The notes beneath the pieces are model-generated. The model had not been told where the DNA came from. It saw only the letters and a program-made list of their open reading frames with translations, and searched no databases. From NCBI GenBank assembly GCA_001189275.1, contig CP012158.1:1665704-1729703 (forward strand): DNA of 64,000 bases, written 5' to 3'. The position numbers and the translations under genes are program-made. The stretch is from Pyrobaculum sp. WP30 (GTDB taxonomy: Archaea; Thermoproteota; Thermoprotei; Thermoproteales; Thermoproteaceae). Positions 59,624-64,000 of this stretch are shown here, piece by piece. Positions within the stretch are counted from its first letter, which is position 1. Each line of letters begins with the position of its first letter.

Positions 59624-60293
59624 ACCAGCTCCGCCACGGCGGCTGCCTCCTCCCTCGTCTCAATGGCCGGGACCGGGTCCACGTCAAGCACGTAGAACCT
59701 CCCGCCGTAGTCGCCCAACGTGACTCTGGCGTAGAGAAGCCCCAGCGACCGCAGAACCTCCGCCACGAGGCCTGTTGCGTTCTTCGCCGTTGCGAAGACC
59801 GGCACTAGGCGGTGCGGCTTCGGCACAACCACCGAAACCTTAGCCAGCGGGTTCCGCATATACATCCGGTGCTCCACCACGCTCTTAGCCCCCTCCACGC
59901 TGGTGACGGAGCCGTCCAGCCCTACCCTCCACGCCGTCAACAAAAGCCACGGCCGCTCCAGCTCTACCTTCTCCACGGAGAAGTCAGACGAGACTACTGC
60001 AAACGGCGGGCCGAACTTCGGCAACCAGGCCAGCCGGTTCAACGCGGCGAGGACCGCGTCCGGCGGGTTTATGCTCCGCGGCGCCAAAGCCCCGTAGACC
60101 GCCGCGGCGTAGGGGTTCCTCACCCTCAGGAAGGCGACCCCGGGCAACCTGTGTACAGGCGTCTCGGAGACGTTTAGAACCACGGGGTTTAGACCTCTAG
60201 ATGCTAAGGCGTCGGCTATATACTTCTCCGAAACCGTGGGGCTGTCTGCAACGACGTAAATCGCCCCACTTTCCCCTCTGGCCCCAGATCCAT
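59620..60293 (-). CDS. lysX: LysX/RimK-like LysW ligase, short and with start out of frame
   Basis: The main frame reads GAIYVVADSPTVSEKYIADA, then LASRGLNPVVLNVSETPVHR and on to YVLDVDPVPAIETREEAA, and is placed as LysX by its position before lysYZ. From the upstream TGA to a GTG at 60183 there is no ATG, GTG or TTG in frame. A leaderless ATG at 60293, about 25 nt after a TATA box, is one base out of frame; one extra G in GGGG at 60264-60267 joins them. At about 220 residues it is shorter than LysX (about 280), and I cannot find the glycine-rich ATP-grasp loop (GSWGR type). It may be a diverged or impaired copy. Confidence 0.65.
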
Positions 60294-60310
60294 ACCCCCC
60301 ACATCAACCC

Positions 60311-60320
60311 ACTATATAAA
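60311..60320. promoter_or_regulatory. Shared divergent TATA region (lysX leftward, zinc-ribbon ORF rightward)
   Basis: ACTATATAAA is a near-symmetric TATA element. On the minus strand (TTTATATAG) it is about 25 nt before the ATG at 60293; on the plus strand it is about 30 nt before an ATG at 60347. A second plus-strand TATA-like CTATATAC occurs at 60352-60359. Confidence 0.5.
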
Positions 60321-60346
60321 CCTTTCTATCGAAACGGGGACGCTGT

Positions 60347-60587
60347 ATGATCTATATACATAAACAGGCGTTCACTGTTTTTCCACCACGGCGGGGGAGA
60401 GGGGGGGGAGTGCCGCGTCTGCGGCGTCCCTGCCATCCTAGTGGTGTTGCGGAGAGAAGACGCCAGCATCTTCGAGGGCTATAGGGCATATGCGAGATGC
60501 GTCTGCGGCTCCACCTGGCCGTTTAAGCCGTGGAGGTGTCCAAACTGCGGCGTCGAGGGATGTGAAAATTTTGAGATTATTTATTAA
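60347..60587 (+). CDS. Zinc-ribbon protein ORF with unresolved start at G tracts
   Basis: A plus-strand frame ending at 60587 encodes a small protein with three cysteine pairs: ECRVCGVPAILVVLRRED, ARCVCGSTWPFKPW and RCPNCGVEGCENF. No ATG, GTG or TTG precedes the first CxxC in frame. The candidate ATG at 60347 is one base out of frame, and a G5 (60393-60397) and a G8 tract (60401-60408) lie between. A G7 instead of G8 would join them. The carrier-like cysteine content and position between lysX and thrC suggest a real gene; function unknown. Confidence 0.45.
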
Positions 60588-60714
60588 AGGAGGGGCGCCT
60601 GTTGAGGGGCGTTCGATGCGGCTATCTATTTGGCGAGGTAGAGGAAGCAGGTGAACTTCAAGCGTTGCACGTCAAGTTTTTGTTGCTTATTACAAAAATC
60701 TCCCAAAGCCAGAA

Positions 60715-60728
60715 TAAAGGTTATTAAA
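60715..60728 (+). promoter_or_regulatory. Probable TATA box of thrC operon
   Basis: AAAGGTTATTAAAC about 25 nt before the ATG at 60747. The 120 bp before it (60588-60714) hold no gene that I can see. Confidence 0.45.
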
Positions 60729-60746
60729 CAGAGCTTTTTCACTGCC

Positions 60747-61894
60747 ATGGAGGGGATTTCGGGGACAGTTCCTACCTTAGGTGTGTAAACTGCGGCGCTG
60801 TATACTCGCCGGATTATAGGCTGTTCCGGTGCCCTAGGTGCGGTGGCCTCCTCGACGTCGTTGTGCGGGACAAGTACTGGAGCCCGAAGGGCCGCGGCGT
60901 CTGGCGCTACGCCTCCATGCTCCCGCTTAAATCCGGCGTATCGCTGGGGGAGGGCGGCACCCCCCTCGTCAAGTCCAACCTAGGGGAGGGGCTGTATATA
61001 AAGTTCGAGGGGGCCAACCCCACCGGTAGCTTTAAGGACAGGGGGATGGCCCTCGGCGTCACGGTGGCGAGGGAGAGCAACGCCTCCAAGGTCGTCGTGG
61101 CGTCCACCGGCAACACGGCCGCCTCCGCCGCCGCCTACGCCGCCAGGGCCGGGCTTAGGTGTTACGTCGTTTTGCCGAGGGGAAACGTGGCGAGGGGGAA
61201 GCTCGTGCAGGCGGCTCTCCACGGCGCCGAGCTGGTCATGATAAACGGCCTCTTCGACAAGGCGCTGGAGTACGTGGTGACCCACGGCACGAGATACGCC
61301 TACCCCCTCAACAGCTTCAACCCATGGCGCCTAGAGGGCCAGAAGACCCTGGCCTTCGAGGTGTTTGAGGAGCTTGGTTGCCCCGACTACGTCGTTGTCC
61401 CGGTGGGCAACGCCGGGAACATATCCGCTATATGGAAGGGCTTCAAGGAGCTGGCAGAGCTGGGGCTCTGCCGCAGGCTACCCAAGATGGTTGGGGTGCA
61501 GGCGGAGGGCGCCGCCCCGCTGGCTAAGGCGTGGGAGAGGGGGGCCCCGCAACCCTTCTTCATAGATGAGCCGGAGACGGTGGCCACGGCGATTAAGATA
61601 GGAAAACCTATAAATTGGCCTAAGGCCCTTGCCGCCGTGAAGGAGTCGGGCGGCCTCTTCGTGACTGTGTCAGACGTGGAGATCCTGAGGGCCCAGAAGC
61701 TACTGGCGTCGAGAGACGGTATTGGGGCGGAGCCTGCCGGGGCGGCGTCGGTGGCGGCGGCGCTTAAGCTGAAGCTGAGCGGCACCGCTGTGGCCGTGGT
61801 GACGGGGCACGCCTTGAAGGACCCCGACGTGGTGGAGATAAGCGCTAGGGAGGTGAGAAACGCGGAGGAGCTTGTGGAGCTTCTGGAGCGATGA
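60747..61894 (+). CDS. thrC: Threonine synthase, start out of frame by one base
   Basis: The main frame encodes an N-terminal zinc ribbon (RCVNCGAVYSPDY...FRCPRCGGLLDVV), then the PLP core: SLGEGGTPLV, NPTGSFKDRGMALGVTVA with the Schiff-base lysine, and VASTGNTAASAAAYAA. The first in-frame usable start is a GTG at 60863, after the ribbon. The well-placed ATG at 60747 is one base out of frame, and one extra G in either GGGG (60752-60755 or 60761-60764) joins it to the ribbon frame. It converts O-phosphohomoserine to threonine. The 3' end overlaps the aspartokinase start by 4 bp. Confidence 0.9.
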
Positions 61895-62886
61895 AGCCCG
61901 TGGTGAAGATCGGGGGCTCCCTCCTCAGGTCGGCGGGGGACTTCTTGAGGGCGGCTGAGTACTTGCTGAAGCTCCCCGAGCCGCCGGTGGCGGTGGTGTC
62001 GGCCATGAAGGGGGTTACGGACATGTTGCTGGAGCTGGAGAGGACCCGGAGCTACTTGATGTATGAAGAGGTTCTGCATAAACACCTCGCCGTGGCGCGG
62101 CTGCTGGGGGTCGAGGACCGCGTCGCGCCGCTCCTCAAGGAGCTGGAAGCCGCCCTAAGGCTCCCCAGGGCCGGGTGGACGCCGGACTACTTCGCATCCT
62201 TCGGCGAGAGGCTGTCCGCCGCTATCCTGCACGCGGTGTTGCGGCGGCTCGGCGCAGAGGCCGAGCTCTTTGTAGCGCCGATACTTACAAACAGCAATTT
62301 CGGCAACGCCGACCCCCTAAGGCTGGAGCATAAGGACAAAATCGCGGCGCCTGGCGTCGCGGCGGTGGTCACGGGCTTCATCGGGAGAGATGCAGATGGC
62401 CGTTTCACCACCGTGGGGCGCGGGGGGAGCGACTACACCGCCACCTACATCGGGAGGGAGATAGGCGCCAGGAAGGTGTCTCTCGTGACGGACGCCCCCG
62501 GCGTAATGACGGCGGACCCCCGCGAGGTGGAAGACGCCGCGGTTCTGCCTCTTCTTTCTCTCCATGAGGCTGTGGAGGCGGCTAAGGCAGGTGCCAAGAA
62601 CTTCCACCCCCGCACCTTCCTCCCCGTGCTGGAGGCGGGGAACATGGCGGTGGAGGTGAGGAGCTACCACTCCAGGGGGACCCTAATCGCCAACATATAC
62701 CCCCCGCCGCCCTACAAGATAGTGACGAAGTGCGGCCAGGGCAGTTGCGTGGTGGGGCTTTCGGCGTATGAGCTGACGAAGCTGGGCGGCACGCCCCTGG
62801 GCAGATACAGCGTGAGGCTGGACATCCCGCCGAGGCAGGCACACGAGTTCCTCGTGAAGCCGTACATAAGATATATAAACACATAG
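61891..62886 (+). CDS. Aspartokinase, short form without clear ACT domains
   Basis: A 331-residue kinase: VVKIGGSLLRSAGDFLRAAE, VVSAMKGVTDMLLELERTRS, SFGERLSAAILHAVL, VGRGGSDYTATYIGREIGA and DAPGVMTADPREVEDAAVLP. After AGNMAVEVRSYHSRGTLI only about 60 residues remain, too few for the two ACT domains (about 150 residues) of typical aspartokinases, so classic threonine or lysine feedback is doubtful. First step from aspartate to homoserine and threonine. ATGA overlap with thrC; asd follows after 13 bp. Confidence 0.9.
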   Translation: MKPVVKIGGSLLRSAGDFLRAAEYLLKLPEPPVAVVSAMKGVTDMLLELERTRSYLMYEEVLHKHLAVARLLGVEDRVAPLLKELEAALRLPRAGWTPDYFASFGERLSAAILHAVLRRLGAEAELFVAPILTNSNFGNADPLRLEHKDKIAAPGVAAVVTGFIGRDADGRFTTVGRGGSDYTATYIGREIGARKVSLVTDAPGVMTADPREVEDAAVLPLLSLHEAVEAAKAGAKNFHPRTFLPVLEAGNMAVEVRSYHSRGTLIANIYPPPPYKIVTKCGQGSCVVGLSAYELTKLGGTPLGRYSVRLDIPPRQAHEFLVKPYIRYINT

Positions 62887-62899
62887 GGGGGAAGTATAT

Positions 62900-63919
62900 A
62901 TGGACCGCCTTAAGGTATATATCCTCGGCGCCACTGGACTAGTCGGCCAGCGATACGTCCAGCTCCTCGCGAAGCACCCCTGGTTTGAGATTGTGGGCCT
63001 TGCCGCCTCCGAGAAAAGCGCTGGCAAAACCCTAGCCCAAGCCGGATGGGCGCTGGAGGAGCCCCCGCCCCCCGACCTGGCGGAGCTCAAGATAGAGAAG
63101 CTGGAGGTGGACAGAATCCCGAAGGTTGACTTCGTCTTCTCGGCGCTCCCCAGCGAGGCGGCGGCTAAGGTGGAGCCGGAGCTCGCCGCGCGGGGCTTCA
63201 CCGTGGTGTCGAACGCCAGTAACATGAGGATGGACCCCGACGTCCCCCTCGTGGTGCCTGAGATAAACCCGGAGGACCTCTCGCTGGTGATGCAACAGAG
63301 GGCTGGGAGGGGCTGGAGAGGCGCCGTGGTGAAGAAGCCCAACTGCACCACCACAATCCTCAACCTCCCCCTCAAGCCCGTGCTGGACGAGTGGGGCATA
63401 GAGAGGATACACGTGGTCACCATGCAGGCGCTGAGCGGCGCGGGCTTCGCCGGGGTCCCCAGCGTGGCTATAACCGACAACCTCATACCGTATATACGGG
63501 GCGAGGAGGACAAGGTGGTGGCCGAGACCCGGAAGATACTCAAGAAAGACTTCGAGATATACGCCACCACCACCCGCGTCCCCGTCCTCGACGGCCACAC
63601 CGAGGTGGCGTATGTAGACACGGCGAGGGACTTCGACGCAGGCGCCGTGGCAGATGCCCTCGCACGCTTCAGAGGCCTGCCCCAGGAGCTGAAGCTCCCC
63701 ACAGCCCCCGAGAGGCCCATAGAGGTGAGGCCCCACATCGACAGGCCCCAGCCCCGGCTGGACAGGTGGGCCGGCCGGGGGATGGCTGTGGTGGTGGGGA
63801 GGATAAGAAGGCTAGCGCCCCGGAAACTCGCCTTCGTCGTGCTTGGGCACAACACGGTGAGGGGCGCCGCGGGGAACTCGGTCCTCACGGCGGAGCTCAT
63901 GGCGAAGACGCCGGCATGA
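62900..63919 (+). CDS. asd: Aspartate-semialdehyde dehydrogenase
   Basis: A 339-residue enzyme: YILGATGLVGQRYVQLLAKH for NADP binding, VFSALPSEAAAKVEPELAAR, the catalytic cysteine in KKPNCTTTILNLPLKPVLDE, MQALSGAGFAGVPSVAI and VPVLDGHTEVAYV. It reduces aspartyl phosphate to the semialdehyde, the branch point to homoserine. It overlaps the next gene by 4 bp (ATGA). Confidence 0.95.
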   Translation: MDRLKVYILGATGLVGQRYVQLLAKHPWFEIVGLAASEKSAGKTLAQAGWALEEPPPPDLAELKIEKLEVDRIPKVDFVFSALPSEAAAKVEPELAARGFTVVSNASNMRMDPDVPLVVPEINPEDLSLVMQQRAGRGWRGAVVKKPNCTTTILNLPLKPVLDEWGIERIHVVTMQALSGAGFAGVPSVAITDNLIPYIRGEEDKVVAETRKILKKDFEIYATTTRVPVLDGHTEVAYVDTARDFDAGAVADALARFRGLPQELKLPTAPERPIEVRPHIDRPQPRLDRWAGRGMAVVVGRIRRLAPRKLAFVVLGHNTVRGAAGNSVLTAELMAKTPA

Positions 63920-64000
63920 TCCTCCTCTTCGGCTTCGGAGGGGTGGGGCGGACATACGCCGAGCTCCTCTATGAGAGGACCGGGCTGAGGCTCTGCGCCG
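63916..64000 (+). CDS. hom: Homoserine dehydrogenase, 5' end only
   Basis: Partial gene cut by the window edge; 28 residues visible: MILLFGFGGVGRTYAELLYE with the GxGGVG dinucleotide-binding loop. Position after aspartokinase and asd, and before the window end, makes homoserine dehydrogenase the best call. Confidence 0.7.
   Translation, partial: MILLFGFGGVGRTYAELLYERTGLRLCA

Noticed and set aside
62683-63900. Long minus-strand ORF (405 codons) opposite asd
   Set aside because: Serine-rich mirror of the GC-biased asd reading frame, which encodes a complete dehydrogenase with catalytic Cys.

Overview
The window is a gene-dense, GC-rich stretch of a hyperthermophilic crenarchaeon, most likely Pyrobaculum or a close relative in the Thermoproteaceae. 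This rests on content: a PaREP1-family relic, a tRNA-Phe with an intron in the T-loop, the nurA-herA-mre11-rad50 repair operon, LysW-type amino acid synthesis, archaeal release factor aRF1, and many genes whose start codon lies about 25 nt downstream of a TATA box (leaderless transcripts). No searches were run. All assignments come from reading the translations, and the species is not resolved.

Left part (1-12012, all on the minus strand): a respiratory complex I cluster, read right to left as nuoJ, K, M, L, N, then a four-subunit-type pyruvate:ferredoxin oxidoreductase (gamma-delta fusion, alpha, beta), then nuoI, H, A, B, D. No NADH-input module (nuoE/F/G) is visible. The cluster is split at 5.9-7.4 kb by an island of unknown plus-strand ORFs flanked by diverged direct repeats of the porG promoter region. 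The adjacency suggests that pyruvate-derived ferredoxin feeds complex I.

12.1-13.9 kb: an MFS exporter and tRNA-Phe. 13.9-24.2 kb (minus): a compact acyl-CoA operon (thioesterase, acyl-CoA dehydrogenase, two DUF35 proteins, two thiolase-fold proteins lacking catalytic residues, acyl-CoA ligase, racemase-like family III protein) behind tldD/tldE. 24.2-29.1 kb: a divergent branched-chain amino acid type ABC transporter.

29.1-38.3 kb: mixed housekeeping genes (heme farnesyltransferase, DapA-family aldolase, Taw3, SurE, S10, CPBP protease, aRF1, VapBC). 34.8-35.4 and 38.3-39.35 kb hold decayed mobile DNA and a broken PaREP1 gene.

39.5-45.9 kb (minus): nurA-herA-mre11-rad50. 46-54.8 kb: MoxR ATPase plus VWA protein, a CBS protein, an anchored thiol-disulfide protein, the ADP-forming acyl-CoA synthetase alpha subunit, an ABC transporter without a binding protein, and a DUF998 protein.

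54.8-64 kb: amino acid synthesis. argH, a small zinc ribbon, argG, lysW, lysZ, lysY and lysX run leftward. thrC, aspartokinase, asd and hom run rightward. Three of these genes (argG, lysX, thrC) lack any usable in-frame start, yet each is put in frame with a good upstream ATG by one extra G in a GGGG tract near its 5' end. nuoJ and a zinc-ribbon ORF have related frame problems at G tracts. This is either homopolymer error, G-tract instability or start-proximal frameshifting, and it is the most checkable anomaly in the window.
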